From Phycisphaerae bacterium (GTDB lineage Bacteria > Planctomycetota > Phycisphaerae > Phycisphaerales > UBA1924), in assembly GCA_030432905.1 (NCBI GenBank), contig JAUILU010000004.1, positions 222,389 through 286,388 of the forward strand: a stretch of 64,000 bases of DNA, given 5' to 3'. The position numbers and the translations under genes are program-made. How positions within the stretch are numbered: the stretch's first letter is position 1; the number at the start of each line of letters is the position of its first letter. Under the pieces are notes generated by a model, which searched no databases, was not told the origin of the DNA, and saw only the letters and a list, made by a program, of their open reading frames with translations. Shown here piece after piece: positions 1-9,259 of this stretch.

Positions 1-2235
1 GTCCACGCCGCCCTCGCCCAGCCAGTAGCCATCCACCTCGTCCGAGATCATCTCGTCGTGGTTGTTCTTGTCGAGGTAGCTGATGTGGTACCAGCACGAG
101 CCCGCCCAGCCCGGCATCGTGTTGGCCTCTCGGCGGACCGGCGCATCCGGGTCGAGCCCATCGACGCCCGCCTCGCCCGCGGTTGTGTTGATCCAGTCCG
201 TCACCTTGCCCAAGAGCGGCTGCGGGTCCTCGCTCTCGGCTGGCTTGTAGTCGTCGAGCGCGGGCAGCACGACCGGCAGCTTGTCCTCGCCGACCGCGTG
301 GTGGTTGCCGGCCTCGTCGAACACGATCGGGAAGGGCTCGCCCCAGTACCGCTGACGACTGAACAGCCAGTCGCGGAGCCTGTAGTTCACGCGCTTGCGG
401 CCGATGCCGGTCTCTTCGAGCCACGCGATCGTCGCCGAGATCGCGGCGTCGCGGTCGAGGTCGTTCAGCGAGACCTTGTCGTTGGCAGAATTGGCGGCAA
501 ACCCGACACCCGCGTACGCGGCTCCGGTGTGCTTGTAGAAACGACCCTCAATGAAAATCGCCTGCAACTCATGGAAGCTCTCGACACCCAGGTCTTCGAG
601 CGATGATTCGTACTCCTGACGGATCGTGCCCCGGCCGTCGGTGCCGAAGTGCGGCCCGGTGTCCTCGGCCCGTCTTGTGCGGATCGCTTCGAGCACCTCG
701 GGGTAGACCTCGGGCGGCAGACTCGACGTCGTCACCAGCCCGAGGAAGTCCGCAAGAACATGCTTCCAGCGGTCGGAGTTCATCTCCTCATCGGTAGCGT
801 TCTTGGTGAAGTACGCCATCGCCAGCATCGTGCGCGGGTACACGACGTCGCGGATCGGCAGGTCGAACATCTCGGCGAACTCGTAGTCGCGTTTGTCGTG
901 CGCCGGGACCGCCATGATCGCGCCGAAGCCGTAGCCCGCGAGCACGTAGTCGCTCGTCCAGACCGGGATCTTCTCGCCGGTGGCGGGGTTGATCGCGTAC
1001 AGCCCGGTGAAGCAGCCCGTCTTGTCCTTGTTCTCGAGCCGTTCCTTGTCCGAGCGGTTCTTGGCGGCTTCGACGTACTCGCTCAGCTCCCGCACCGGCG
1101 TCTCGGCGCGCGGGCTTGCCAGCACCGCGGTCACGATGTCGTGTTCGGGCGCGAGCACCATGTACGTCGCGCCGAAGATCGTGTCGGGACGCGTCGTGAA
1201 GATGCGCATCGCCGGCGGGTACTGGGTGTCGGTGTCCGGGTTGTCGAGGTCGAGGTCCAGCTCGAAATCGACCTCGGCGCCCTCGCTCTTGCCGATCCAT
1301 TCGCGCTGCTGTGTCTTGGTGCTCTCGGGCCAGTCGAGCTCGTCGAGCCCGGTCAGGAGCCGATCCGCGAGCGCGGTGATGCGGAAGAGCCACTGCTTGA
1401 GCGGCTTGCGCAGGACAGGATGCCCGCCCCGCTCGCTTCTGCCGTCGATGACCTCTTCGTTCGCGAGCACTGTGCCCAGCGCCGGGCACCAGTTGACGGT
1501 CTGCTCGCCGACGAACGCCAGTCGCTGGTTATCGATGAACGTGCGCTGCTCATCGGCGTCGAGTTCGTGCCACTGGCGGACACCGACGGGCTCACCCCCG
1601 AGCGCTTCGGTCGCCTTCTCGCCCTTGGTGATGCGGACCAGCTCGCCCTCGATCGAGACCCGGCCCGTGCCCGACTCGAGCAGCTTGACCAACTCGTCGA
1701 TCGGTCGGCACTTGCCGAGCTCCTCGTCGAACCAGCTGTTGTAGATCTGTATGAAGATCCACTGCGTCCAGCGGTAGTAGTCCTCGTCGATCGTCGCGAT
1801 CTCGCGGGACCAGTCGTAGCAGAAGCCGAACCTTTTGAGTTGCCTACGGAAGTTGTCGATCGTCTTGCGCGTGAAGGTCGATGGGTGCTCACCCGTGTTG
1901 ATGGCGTGCTGCTCGGCGGGCAGGCCGAACGCGTCGAAGCCCATCGGGTGGAGGACGTTGAAGCCCTTCATCTTCTTGTAGCGGCTGATGATGTCGGTCG
2001 CGGTGTAGCCCTCGGGGTGGCCCACATGCAGGCCCGCGCCGGATGGGTACGGGAACATGTCCAGCGCGTAGAACTTGGGCTTGCTCGCGTCGAAACCTTC
2101 GTCGCCCGGGTTGAGCGTGCGGTAGGTGTCGTGCTCGTCCCACCACGCCTGCCACTTGGGCTCGATAAGCCCGGCCAGCTCGGCTGTGTAGCGGTGTTTG
2201 GGCGTGTTGTCGGTACTGTTTGCGTGGTCGGCCAT
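1..2235 (-). CDS. leuS: Leucyl-tRNA synthetase (N-terminal 745 codons; 3' end outside the window)
   Basis: Class Ia aminoacyl-tRNA synthetase that charges tRNA-Leu in the cytoplasm. The protein starts [10 protein letters not shown]. Near residues 40-60 it carries the ATP-binding HIGH-type motif in the form [12 protein letters not shown], preceded by DMFPYPSG, which is diagnostic for bacterial LeuRS. The editing (CP1) domain follows, and later a zinc-type/catalytic stretch with [16 protein letters not shown]. The gene runs off the left edge, so the KMSKS loop and anticodon-binding domain are not visible. The ATG is preceded by TAGGAT at 2245-2250, which could be a -10 element or a weak AGGA ribosome site. 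It lies downstream of, and codirectional with, the prepilin-like pair. Confidence 0.97.
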   Translation of the reverse strand, partial: MADHANSTDNTPKHRYTAELAGLIEPKWQAWWDEHDTYRTLNPGDEGFDASKPKFYALDMFPYPSGAGLHVGHPEGYTATDIISRYKKMKGFNVLHPMGFDAFGLPAEQHAINTGEHPSTFTRKTIDNFRRQLKRFGFCYDWSREIATIDEDYYRWTQWIFIQIYNSWFDEELGKCRPIDELVKLLESGTGRVSIEGELVRITKGEKATEALGGEPVGVRQWHELDADEQRTFIDNQRLAFVGEQTVNWCPALGTVLANEEVIDGRSERGGHPVLRKPLKQWLFRITALADRLLTGLDELDWPESTKTQQREWIGKSEGAEVDFELDLDLDNPDTDTQYPPAMRIFTTRPDTIFGATYMVLAPEHDIVTAVLASPRAETPVRELSEYVEAAKNRSDKERLENKDKTGCFTGLYAINPATGEKIPVWTSDYVLAGYGFGAIMAVPAHDKRDYEFAEMFDLPIRDVVYPRTMLAMAYFTKNATDEEMNSDRWKHVLADFLGLVTTSSLPPEVYPEVLEAIRTRRAEDTGPHFGTDGRGTIRQEYESSLEDLGVESFHELQAIFIEGRFYKHTGAAYAGVGFAANSANDKVSLNDLDRDAAISATIAWLEETGIGRKRVNYRLRDWLFSRQRYWGEPFPIVFDEAGNHHAVGEDKLPVVLPALDDYKPAESEDPQPLLGKVTDWINTTAGEAGVDGLDPDAPVRREANTMPGWAGSCWYHISYLDKNNHDEMISDEVDGYWLGEGGVD

Positions 2236-2285
2236 GATTGGCCAATCCTAGCCGATTCGCGCAATCGGTCGCCGTATACAGGAAA

Positions 2286-3077
2286 TCAGTAGTCCCGGCC
2301 GCGCGCTCCGTCGGGTGTGTCGTGCAGCGGCGTCGGCCCGCGCCAGGGTCGGTCTTCCAGAATCCGAGCCTCGCTCACCCTGTTCTCCCCGACGTGGCCG
2401 TCCACGAAGAGCATGAGCGTCGGGTCGCGGTCGGCCTCTGGGTCGCTGCGCAGGTGCGTCTTCTCCCGGTCGAACAGCAGCACCTTCGATGACGGGAACA
2501 ACACATCGTTCTCGCGCACGGGGCGGAGATTCTGCTCGGTGTCGGTCTCGCCCGGCGACCAGAGTCTGGGTCTTGCAAGGAAGGAGTGACTGAGAGAGAA
2601 CGAGGGTGCGCGAAAGGTCATGAAGTTGCCATTATGGATAAGCCACGGGTGTTCGTCGTAGCTCGCCCCACCGCCGAGCCACGATTTGAAGTGCTCCTCC
2701 CAAGGCATGATCTCAATCATGAGCCCGGGCCAGTAACGAGAGACATCGAAATGCCCCGGTCCAATTGCGGCCGTGCCTTCGGGGTTCAACGGAATCAACG
2801 GCCCGCTCTGCGGCCGCCACGGGTAAGTCTCGTCGTAGATCGATGTGTACGTCGCGAACGCGGTGTAGCTCGTGCGGAGATTCGCGCGCGTCAACGTATC
2901 GAGAGCCCTCGCGCGGGTCTTCGACAGCGCCGGCACGATGAGCGCGATCAGCACACCGATAATCCCGATCGCGACCAGCACTTCGATGATCGTGAACGCG
3001 CCGCGGCTTGTGCTCGGCTTTAGAACGGGATGTACATGGCTCCGCCCGAGTCGGCGGAGTACTGCACGTTCTGCCAT
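2286..3077 (-). CDS. Prepilin-type N-terminal cleavage/methylation protein with H-X9-DG-like tail
   Basis: Type II secretion/pilin-like secreted protein. The N-terminus holds a prepilin peptidase site and hydrophobic helix (RGAFTIIEVLVAIGIIGVLI), with cleavage expected after the glycine so that the mature protein begins with a methylated Phe. The C-terminus has the spaced histidine and LMLFVDGHVG motif typical of the planctomycete DUF1559/H-X9-DG family. ATG 3077 is the best start: GTG 3086 is the only other nearby choice and there is no start codon between 3077 and the prepilin motif. The start overlaps the end of the upstream gene by 58 bp, so the two are probably cotranscribed and coupled. 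Function beyond the family is unknown. Confidence 0.85.
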   Translation of the reverse strand: MAERAVLRRLGRSHVHPVLKPSTSRGAFTIIEVLVAIGIIGVLIALIVPALSKTRARALDTLTRANLRTSYTAFATYTSIYDETYPWRPQSGPLIPLNPEGTAAIGPGHFDVSRYWPGLMIEIMPWEEHFKSWLGGGASYDEHPWLIHNGNFMTFRAPSFSLSHSFLARPRLWSPGETDTEQNLRPVRENDVLFPSSKVLLFDREKTHLRSDPEADRDPTLMLFVDGHVGENRVSEARILEDRPWRGPTPLHDTPDGARGRDY

Positions 3078-3799
3078 GGGATCCACTGGTTCCTTTCATC
3101 GCTCCAGACAAACTGGAACCCGACGAGTCGGCGTTGCCGTGCGATCTCGCCGCCCTCGCCCGGCGCGGGGAAGTGCATGGGCAACCGAAACTCGAAGATG
3201 TCCAGCCGATCTTCCACGGGGTCCGCGTCTGCAAGCGGGAAGGCGGCTTCGCCGCTCATCTTGGTCGTGCCCATCCCGAGGCCCTCGTCCATTGCGCTCT
3301 CCGCGACGAAGATGCCGTCACGGAATAGCTCGCGAAGCTCGACACTCTGCATATCCATCGGGAGCAGCGCGTAGTACGATTCCCATTTCTTGGCACTTTC
3401 GAGAGTTTCCTCGTTGGGCTCGAAGTTCTCGCCCAGCTTGCCGCGCGCTGCGCGGGCCCTTGCGTCGCGGATGTAGTCTGGGTTGATGAGCGCCTGTATG
3501 CGTTCCTCGAACGCCACGACGAGGTCGGCTTTGCGTGCGCTCATCAGGCTCGGCGAACGGGCGCTGTCCACCTGCCGACGAACGAGGTTCGTCAGACGAT
3601 CGATGTCGCCCTCGACCGTTTCCTCGGTCGGCTCGGTATCGAACGAGCCCACCAGCAGCGCCTCGGCTTTGCTCGATTTTGGAGCCGGGTCCTCAACAAC
3701 AACCTGAGTGGTCGGCTTGGACGCGGGCCATAGCGTCTTGACCGCGAGCCCGACACCCACAACCGCGACCAGAACAGCGATGACAAGCTTCGCATTCAT
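3020..3799 (-). CDS. Membrane-anchored protein of unknown function, partner of the prepilin-like gene
   Basis: A 259-residue protein with one N-terminal transmembrane segment (about residues 4-24, KLVIAVLVAVVGVGLAVKTL) and a soluble remainder of mixed charged and hydrophobic sequence that would lie outside the membrane. I recognise no enzyme motif. Its 3' end overlaps the start of the prepilin-like gene, so the two likely work together, perhaps as pilin-like machinery and an anchor protein; that is inference from position only. TAGGAT (plus-strand 3806-3811, read on the minus strand) ends 6 nt before the ATG and may be a -10 element of a leaderless message or, alternatively, supply AGGA as a ribosome site. 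Confidence 0.8.
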   Translation of the reverse strand: MNAKLVIAVLVAVVGVGLAVKTLWPASKPTTQVVVEDPAPKSSKAEALLVGSFDTEPTEETVEGDIDRLTNLVRRQVDSARSPSLMSARKADLVVAFEERIQALINPDYIRDARARAARGKLGENFEPNEETLESAKKWESYYALLPMDMQSVELRELFRDGIFVAESAMDEGLGMGTTKMSGEAAFPLADADPVEDRLDIFEFRLPMHFPAPGEGGEIARQRRLVGFQFVWSDERNQWIPWQNVQYSADSGGAMYIPF

Positions 3800-3926
3800 G
3801 CCACGATCCTAACACATATCGCCTTTTTCCACAATGAACGCGCCAGACCCCGCCACCCATCCTCGGGATTCGTCTCAACACACGCGCCCTACCCTGCCGA
3901 TGCAACTGTGCACGCCGAGAGAACCC

Positions 3927-5015
3927 ATGCCCACACACGCGCTCATCCTTGCCCGCGGCGAACGGACCGCAAGCCCCACCGGACACCAGGTCCAGGGCTT
4001 TCGCATGTTCGAGAGCGACCTCCGCAGATCGCTCGGGTTCACGTTCGAGATGCGGCACATCGAGACCCTGGACGAAATCCGGGCCGGGCTCGGGTCCATG
4101 GCGGCGACGCCGGGCGAGTTCGACATGGTCATGGTCATGCCCAACTGGTCGGACCCTGTAGAAGAGCTTGTCGAGATCTTCGCGGAGTTCGCCTCGAAAG
4201 AGCAGCGGCCGAAGCTGGCGATGCTGGACTACTACGCGCCGACGTGCTCGCCGCACTTCGGGGTGCTGCCTTACGTTGATCTGTACATCAAACGCCAGAC
4301 GCTTCGCGATCGGGAGCTGTACCAGCGCGAATTCGCGGGCGGGTTCATCTACAGCGACTATGTCAGCGACCGGTTCGGCTTCGATCTGAAAGACTGGCAG
4401 TTCGGCAGCACGCCCGACCCGGCGCACATGCACAAGCTCGTGTCGGGCTGGAACCTCGGCGTGTGCTACCGCAACCGCAAGCTCCTGAAACTAACCTCGC
4501 TCGCGCCGCTGCCCTGGTCGCTTCGGCCCATCGAGATCAACCGGCGCGTCGGCTCGATCAACCGGGCAGGCCGGCAAGAGTGGTACCAGTTCAGCAGGGG
4601 CAAGCTGCTCGACGAGATCCAGACGCTCGAAGGCAAACGCCGGATGACGGGCACGGGCAGATCCAGCGCGAAGCGGTACTTCGCCGAGCTCGGGCTCAGC
4701 AAGCTCACGCTCAGCCCGTTTGGCTGGGGCGAGGTCTGCTTCCGCGACTACGAAGCGATCGTCTGCGGCTCGCTGCTCGTCAAGCCCGACATGTCGCACC
4801 TGGAAACCAGCCCCGACATCTACATCCCCGGCGAGACGTACGTCCCGATCCCGTGGGACTTTGCCGGGGCGGCGGAGGTGTGCGAGAAATACCTGAACGA
4901 CCCGAAGGAAGTCAAGCGGATCATCCGCAACGGACGCGAAGTGCTGCGAGAGTACTTTGGTAAGGGTGGGTTTGTGCGCGATATCGAGCGAACACTGAGC
5001 GAGATCATGCAATGA
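3927..5015 (+). CDS. Glycosyltransferase-like protein of the CgeB/Glyco_trans_1_2 type
   Basis: A protein of about 362 residues. Its C-terminal half contains FGWGEVCFRDYEAIVCGSLL, the pattern by which GT-B-fold glycosyltransferases of the CgeB/exostosin-like group bind sugar nucleotides (conserved Gly, acidic residue, E..A.CG). The C-terminus continues with the usual helix-rich closing segment (YLNDPKEVKRIIRNG). No signal peptide is visible, so it should be cytoplasmic. The start at 3927 follows GAGAG and fits a TACCCT -10-like hexamer at 3890-3895. In-frame ATGs at 3900 and 3834 are alternatives, but they lie at or before the predicted transcription start. The donor, the acceptor and the polymer it modifies are unknown. 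Its stop overlaps the next start (ATGA). Confidence 0.75.
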   Translation: MPTHALILARGERTASPTGHQVQGFRMFESDLRRSLGFTFEMRHIETLDEIRAGLGSMAATPGEFDMVMVMPNWSDPVEELVEIFAEFASKEQRPKLAMLDYYAPTCSPHFGVLPYVDLYIKRQTLRDRELYQREFAGGFIYSDYVSDRFGFDLKDWQFGSTPDPAHMHKLVSGWNLGVCYRNRKLLKLTSLAPLPWSLRPIEINRRVGSINRAGRQEWYQFSRGKLLDEIQTLEGKRRMTGTGRSSAKRYFAELGLSKLTLSPFGWGEVCFRDYEAIVCGSLLVKPDMSHLETSPDIYIPGETYVPIPWDFAGAAEVCEKYLNDPKEVKRIIRNGREVLREYFGKGGFVRDIERTLSEIMQ

Positions 5016-5293
5016 CTGACCAAGACCCAGTAGAACAAGTGCAAGTCTTGCAAGTCATCGGCAACTCAGTGGTTGTGAAGTTGCCACTGCGCCGGTTTCC
5101 CTCAGTTACGATGCAAGGCGATACGCTACATGGATTATTGACGCAAATCAGGAGCGTGCTTTATTCTCTGGATAAACAGAGTGAACCTCGATCAGCATTG
5201 CAATTGATCGCTGATGACCTTGAACACTTGCTTACCGAGTATGAAACTACTCTTAAAGCCAACAACTACGAATTGCCGTATCGCAAAGACTGA
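5012..5293 (+). CDS. Small low-GC protein, possibly DUF6959-like
   Basis: A 93-residue acidic cytoplasmic protein, coupled to the upstream glycosyltransferase by a 4-bp overlap. The N-terminal half (VIGNSVVVKLPLRRFPSVTM followed by QGDTLHGLL) resembles the small DUF6959 family as I remember it, in which a short beta-rich unit carries 'LPxRRFPxxxxQGDxL'. Its function is not known. Base composition is clearly poorer in G+C (below half by eye) than the surrounding genes, and codons such as TTA, AAA and CAA are frequent, which suggests a late arrival. The gene ends 5 bp before the convergent folC stop. Confidence 0.7.
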   Translation: MTDQDPVEQVQVLQVIGNSVVVKLPLRRFPSVTMQGDTLHGLLTQIRSVLYSLDKQSEPRSALQLIADDLEHLLTEYETTLKANNYELPYRKD

Positions 5294-5297
5294 ATAT

Positions 5298-6734
5298 TTA
5301 AGTTGCAGCGCTAGCTGTTTCTTTCTCAACAAACAACCGCTTCGCCTCGCCCGCGACGTAGAAGCTCCCCGTCACGCAGATCAGGTCGCTCTTGCCGACA
5401 GCACGGGCGGCGGTGTTGATGGCTTCCTTCACGCTCGGCTCGACCTGCGCCATCTTGCCAGACAGCTCGATGTACTTCCTGCGGAGCATCTCCGGGTCGG
5501 CGGCTCTCGGGTTGTCGGCGGCCTTGGTGAAGATGACCTTGTCCGCGCCGCGGGAGATCTCTTCGAGCAAACCATCGATGTCCTTGTCCACCGAGCAGCC
5601 GAAGACGACGACCATCGAGTCGTAGCGTGTGTGCGCACCGATCGCGCGGACGAGAGCGCCGATCGATTCTTTCGTGTGCGCGCCGTCAACGATGATCCTC
5701 GGCTGCTGCCAGATTACCTCGCTCCGACCCATGCGGAGCGTGCCCGCCAGCCCCTCGGCGACGCGGACCTCGGGCGTCTCAAAGCCGAGGACTTTGAGGC
5801 GGTCGAGCGCCGCGAGCGCGAGGCCGCAGTTGAGCGCCTGGTGCTCGCCGGGCAGCGGGACGACCATGTGCTCGTACTCGCCGCGTTCGGTCATCAGGCC
5901 CACGCGCATCTGCGGCCCGTTGCTGCCGTCCGCCTCGAAACGCTGGTTGAACTCGATGTCCACACCCAGCACCGCCAGCGGCGCGCCGACCTCTTCGGCG
6001 CGGGCGCGTAGAGCCGCGATGACCTCTTCGTCTTGTGGCACGGTGATCGCGGGCACGTCGGGCTTGAAGATGCCCGCCTTCTCGCCGGCGACCTCGGGGA
6101 GCGTCGAGCCGAGCACGTGCGTGTGCTCGAGCTGGATCTCGGTGATGCAGGTGAGCGCGGGCGTGATGATGTTCGTCGCGTCGAGTCTGCCGCCGAGGCC
6201 GACCTCGATAACCGAGAGATCGACCGCTTGCGCCGCGAAGTAGACGAACGCCATCGCGGTCATGACCTCGAAGTAGGTCGCGGACCCGAACTCGGCTTCG
6301 ATCTTGCCGGCCGCGGCGATGACCGAGTTGAAGTGCTCCATGAAGTCGTCTTCGGAGATGGGCACGCCGGCGATGCGGATGCGTTCGCGGACGTCGACGA
6401 GGTGGGGCGAGGTGTAGACCCCAACGCCGTAGCCGCACCCGGTCAGACACGCGGCGAGCATCTCGACGGTCGAGCCTTTGCCCTTGCTCCCGGCGATATG
6501 GATGAAGGTCTGGCCTTGCTGCGGGTTGCCCAGCTCTGCCATGAGCGCGCGCATCCGGTCTAGCTTCAGATGCTCGGACACGGGCTGGCCCGGGCGCTGC
6601 TTCTCCATGTTGGGAAGCGCCTCAAGCGCGAGCGAGGCCTGGGTAAAGGTGCGCATCGGCTTCAACTCGGCGAGGCTGTCGCACTCGGCCGATGTCTTGG
6701 CCTTGCTCGGTTGTGATTTGCGCTTGGTCGGCAT
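5298..6734 (-). CDS. folC: Folylpolyglutamate synthase / dihydrofolate synthase
   Basis: Mur-ligase-family ATP-dependent enzyme that joins glutamate to dihydropteroate or folate in the cytoplasm. The protein has 478 residues, within the family range. The ATP-binding P-loop is HIAGSKGKGST near residue 80. It is followed by VYTSPHLVDVRERI, the folate-binding loop, then VIEVGLGGRLDATNII and the second-domain signature IIVDGAHTKES. The first ~55 residues (basic and Ser/Lys-rich at the start) are extra. It lies downstream of pdxJ after a 176-bp AT-rich gap, so it may have its own promoter: TACAGT ends 8 nt before the ATG. It converges with the small gene ending at 5293. Confidence 0.96.
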   Translation of the reverse strand: MPTKRKSQPSKAKTSAECDSLAELKPMRTFTQASLALEALPNMEKQRPGQPVSEHLKLDRMRALMAELGNPQQGQTFIHIAGSKGKGSTVEMLAACLTGCGYGVGVYTSPHLVDVRERIRIAGVPISEDDFMEHFNSVIAAAGKIEAEFGSATYFEVMTAMAFVYFAAQAVDLSVIEVGLGGRLDATNIITPALTCITEIQLEHTHVLGSTLPEVAGEKAGIFKPDVPAITVPQDEEVIAALRARAEEVGAPLAVLGVDIEFNQRFEADGSNGPQMRVGLMTERGEYEHMVVPLPGEHQALNCGLALAALDRLKVLGFETPEVRVAEGLAGTLRMGRSEVIWQQPRIIVDGAHTKESIGALVRAIGAHTRYDSMVVVFGCSVDKDIDGLLEEISRGADKVIFTKAADNPRAADPEMLRRKYIELSGKMAQVEPSVKEAINTAARAVGKSDLICVTGSFYVAGEAKRLFVEKETASAAT

Positions 6735-6742
6735 CCGGCCCC

Positions 6743-6748
6743 ACTGTA
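6743..6748 (-). promoter_or_regulatory. Putative -10 element of folC
   Basis: On the minus strand TACAGT lies 8 nt upstream of the folC ATG, within a 176-bp gap that is richer in A+T than its surroundings. No clear -35 was found. The intervening GGGG could act as a weak ribosome site, so a leaderless message is only one reading. Confidence 0.35.
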
Positions 6749-6910
6749 CACCGCACCGGCTCTTGTTCCAACAGAAGTTACGCGATGTAAATATGAACAG
6801 GTGTCAACTAATGCACAAACACCGACATCAATCAACAGTCAACTGACAAACAATCCACAGGTCCGTGGTCTGCCCCCGGTTATCTGTCACCGGTGTGGGT
6901 GGATCCGTAT

Positions 6911-7678
6911 TCACGCGCGGTGCGCTTCAGTCATAAGCCGCTTCATCTCGGCAACGGCGTTCTTGAGACCGGTGTACACGGATCGGCTGACGATCGCGTG
7001 GCCGATGTGAAGCTCTTCGATGCCAGCCAGCGCCGCGATCGGCTGGACGTTGTGGTAGTTGAGCGCGTGGCCCGCGTTGAAGCGCATGCCCGCGGCTCGG
7101 ATGCGCTCGCCCGCCTCGGCGACACGAGACAGCTCGTCGGAGAGCGGCTTCTTGCGGAAGTCGCCGCCCTCGGCGGAGAACGCGTGCGCGTAAGGCCCGG
7201 TGTGTACCTCGCACACATCGAACCCGACAAGTCGGCACGCATCGACCTGCGCGCTATCCGCATCAATGAACGCGCTGACCAGCAAGCCCGCCGCGTGCAG
7301 CCGCTCGACCGTCTCGCGCATCTCCGCGGTCTGCCCCGCGACGTCGAGGCCGCCCTCGGTCGTCACTTCTTGACGTCCCTCGGGCACGAGCATCACGGTG
7401 TGAGGCTTCAGGCGTTCGGCGATCGAGACCATCTCCTCGGTCGCGGCCATCTCGAGGTTCAGCTTTACCTTCACGAGCGATCGCAGCAGCTCGACGTCGC
7501 GGTCCTGGATATGTCTGCGGTCTTCGCGGAGGTGGACCGTGATGCCGTCGGCGCCGCCGAGTTCCGCTTCGTGAGCCGCGCGCACCGGGTCCGGCTCGCC
7601 GGCGTGCGGGTCCATGCCCTTGTACCGGGCTTGGCGGAGTGTGGCCACGTGATCGATGTTGACGCCGAGCTGGATCAT
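6911..7678 (-). CDS. pdxJ: Pyridoxine 5'-phosphate synthase
   Basis: Condenses 1-deoxyxylulose 5-phosphate with 3-amino-2-oxopropyl phosphate to make pyridoxine 5'-phosphate, the last step of the DXP-dependent vitamin B6 route. The N-terminus [20 protein letters not shown] is the family hallmark. [20 protein letters not shown] and the C-terminal [11 protein letters not shown] also match. ATG 7678 is chosen over TTG 7684 because it gives the canonical N-terminus and has AGGA about 7 nt upstream. The gene starts 21 bp after the stop of the 2-hydroxyacid dehydrogenase on the same strand, so the two are probably one transcript. Confidence 0.97.
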   Translation of the reverse strand: MIQLGVNIDHVATLRQARYKGMDPHAGEPDPVRAAHEAELGGADGITVHLREDRRHIQDRDVELLRSLVKVKLNLEMAATEEMVSIAERLKPHTVMLVPEGRQEVTTEGGLDVAGQTAEMRETVERLHAAGLLVSAFIDADSAQVDACRLVGFDVCEVHTGPYAHAFSAEGGDFRKKPLSDELSRVAEAGERIRAAGMRFNAGHALNYHNVQPIAALAGIEELHIGHAIVSRSVYTGLKNAVAEMKRLMTEAHRA

Positions 7679-7699
7679 GAACAATCCTAAGCCCGGCTC

Positions 7700-8659
7700 C
7701 TACGCGGAGTAGTCGGCCTCGAATTCAGGCTCCTGGCCCGCCAGAACCGCCCAGACGTCGCGCACGACCCAGCTCATCGCCTTGCTCGCGCTCGCCGTCG
7801 CCCCGCCGATGTGCGGCGTCAGGTGCACGTTCTTGATCTCCAAAAGCGGGTACGTCGCGTCGAAGGGCTCGGGGTCGTGCACATCCAGCAGCGCGCAGGC
7901 CGCCGGGTGCGCGATCATGAACGAGGCGCACGCGAACGGGTCGACCACAAAGCCCCGGCTCGCGTTGATGAACACGATGTCGTCCTTCATCTTCGCAAAC
8001 TCGTCGGCGGTGATGATGCTCCGGTTCCTCGGCGACCCATCGACATGCACGGTCAGCGCATCGCTCTTGGTCAGCAGCTCGTCCATGCCGACGGGCGTTG
8101 CGCCGAAGCGTTTGCTTTCTGGGATCTGTTCTAGGTCGTGGTAGATCACCCGCATGCCGAGCGCTGCCGCGACCTGCGCGACGCGTGAGCCGATCCTGCC
8201 GAGCCCAAGGATGCCGAGCGTCATCGACCCGAGCTCTCGCTCACCCGTCAGGTTCTTGCGCGCCTGCTTCCACGCGGCGAGATCGACGATCGGCTTGCAC
8301 AGGAACACCCGAGGCCGAACAGCATCGAGCAGCATCGCGAAGACCAGCTCGACCACGGCCTGTGTGTTCGCGCCGGGCGTGTGCACGACGCGAACCCCCC
8401 GCTGCTTGCACGCGGGCAGGTCGATCGTGTCCAGCCCAACCCCCGCGCGACCGACCACGCGGAGTTTCTTGGCGGCATCGAGCAACAACTCATCAACAGG
8501 CGTGTACGACCGGACAACCAGACCCTCCGCCACGGCAAGGTGCGCGCGGAAGTTTGGGTCGTCGGATTTGCAGCGGATCAACTCGCAGCGCTCGGCGAGC
8601 CAGGCGGCGCACTCTTCGTCGAGATCCTCGGCCTGGATCACCAGCGGCTTCTCGCTCAC
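7700..8659 (-). CDS. D-isomer 2-hydroxyacid dehydrogenase (SerA-like, or a PdxB-type role)
   Basis: A 319-residue NAD-dependent dehydrogenase. It has the N-terminal catalytic half, the Rossmann fingerprint LGILGLGRIGSRVAQ, the catalytic arginine in NASRGFVVDP, the acid in DVHDPEPFD and the histidine in LTPHIGGA. It is short and lacks the C-terminal ACT/ASB domains of long SerA proteins. The family includes 3-phosphoglycerate dehydrogenase and erythronate-4-phosphate dehydrogenase. The gene sits directly before pdxJ, so a role in the B6 pathway is as plausible as serine synthesis. The start is GTG, 10 bp after the clpS stop. Exact substrate undecided. Confidence 0.9.
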   Translation of the reverse strand: MSEKPLVIQAEDLDEECAAWLAERCELIRCKSDDPNFRAHLAVAEGLVVRSYTPVDELLLDAAKKLRVVGRAGVGLDTIDLPACKQRGVRVVHTPGANTQAVVELVFAMLLDAVRPRVFLCKPIVDLAAWKQARKNLTGERELGSMTLGILGLGRIGSRVAQVAAALGMRVIYHDLEQIPESKRFGATPVGMDELLTKSDALTVHVDGSPRNRSIITADEFAKMKDDIVFINASRGFVVDPFACASFMIAHPAACALLDVHDPEPFDATYPLLEIKNVHLTPHIGGATASASKAMSWVVRDVWAVLAGQEPEFEADYSA

Positions 8660-8669
8660 GGCTGGTTAC

Positions 8670-9122
8670 TCACTGAAGGTTGTCGCCGCCGGTGTTGGTG
8701 TGGTCGCTGCCGTCGTCGTCGCCCGCCTCGGCCGGCTCCATCACGGCGCTCATCGAGCCGACACTCTCGGACATCAGCGGGTCCGGCCCGAAGCTGTGCA
8801 CCTGCTCGACCTTGAGCTCGGCGAGCTCTTTGTGCGTTGTCAGGCAGATCGCCCGGCCCTGCGTGTCCACGGTCTTGGCGATCTCGAACGCGCCCGCGAC
8901 GTTGTGGCCGAAGACTTTGCTGACCATCCGCATGACGTACTCGTACGTGTGGTGGTCGTCGTCGAGCAGGATCACGTTCCACGGCGTGAGCAGGCCCTCG
9001 TCTTCGCTAACCTCTGGCTTGGGGCGGACTTTCGTCGCCGCGACCCCACCATCGCCCAGTTCTGGGGAATCGAACGAGAGTTGGTCGTCGTTCCACGGCA
9101 TGTTGTCGTCAAACTGGCTCAT
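8670..9122 (-). CDS. clpS: ATP-dependent Clp protease adaptor ClpS
   Basis: N-end-rule adaptor that hands substrates with bulky hydrophobic N-terminal residues to ClpA/ClpC-ClpP. The core (about residues 45-125) has TPWNVILLDDDHHTYEYV, the substrate-binding pocket region, and a Clp-contact segment. Compared with the usual ~100 residues, the 150-residue protein has an acidic 40-residue N-terminal extension and a Gly/Asp-rich C-terminal tail. ATG 9122 is chosen over an upstream ATG at 9230 because TACAAT lies 6 nt before it and the longer form would overlap the divergent HU promoter. It leads the clpS-dehydrogenase-pdxJ group. Confidence 0.94.
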   Translation of the reverse strand: MSQFDDNMPWNDDQLSFDSPELGDGGVAATKVRPKPEVSEDEGLLTPWNVILLDDDHHTYEYVMRMVSKVFGHNVAGAFEIAKTVDTQGRAICLTTHKELAELKVEQVHSFGPDPLMSESVGSMSAVMEPAEAGDDDGSDHTNTGGDNLQ

Positions 9123-9128
9123 AGGGCC

Positions 9129-9134
9129 ATTGTA
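9129..9134 (-). promoter_or_regulatory. Putative -10 element of clpS (leaderless)
   Basis: The minus strand reads TACAAT, a five-of-six match to TATAAT, followed by exactly 6 nt and then the clpS ATG. No purine-rich ribosome site lies between. The expected transcription start falls on or next to the start codon. Confidence 0.55.
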
Positions 9135-9259
9135 CGCGGGTTGGAGGCCCAGATTCTGGCGAAATCGGCGGTCGGCTGTCGATACCGGAGTCAGTCGAAA
9201 ATGAACAGAACCGGGTGTGGCCGATCGCAAGCCGATTCCCGGTTTCCAGGAGCACAGAC

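Noticed and set aside
649..2292. Long open frame on the plus strand (547 codons)
   Set aside because: It is the antisense of leuS, whose motifs on the minus strand are unmistakable. The predicted protein is Arg/Val/Leu-rich low-complexity sequence typical of GC-rich shadow frames.
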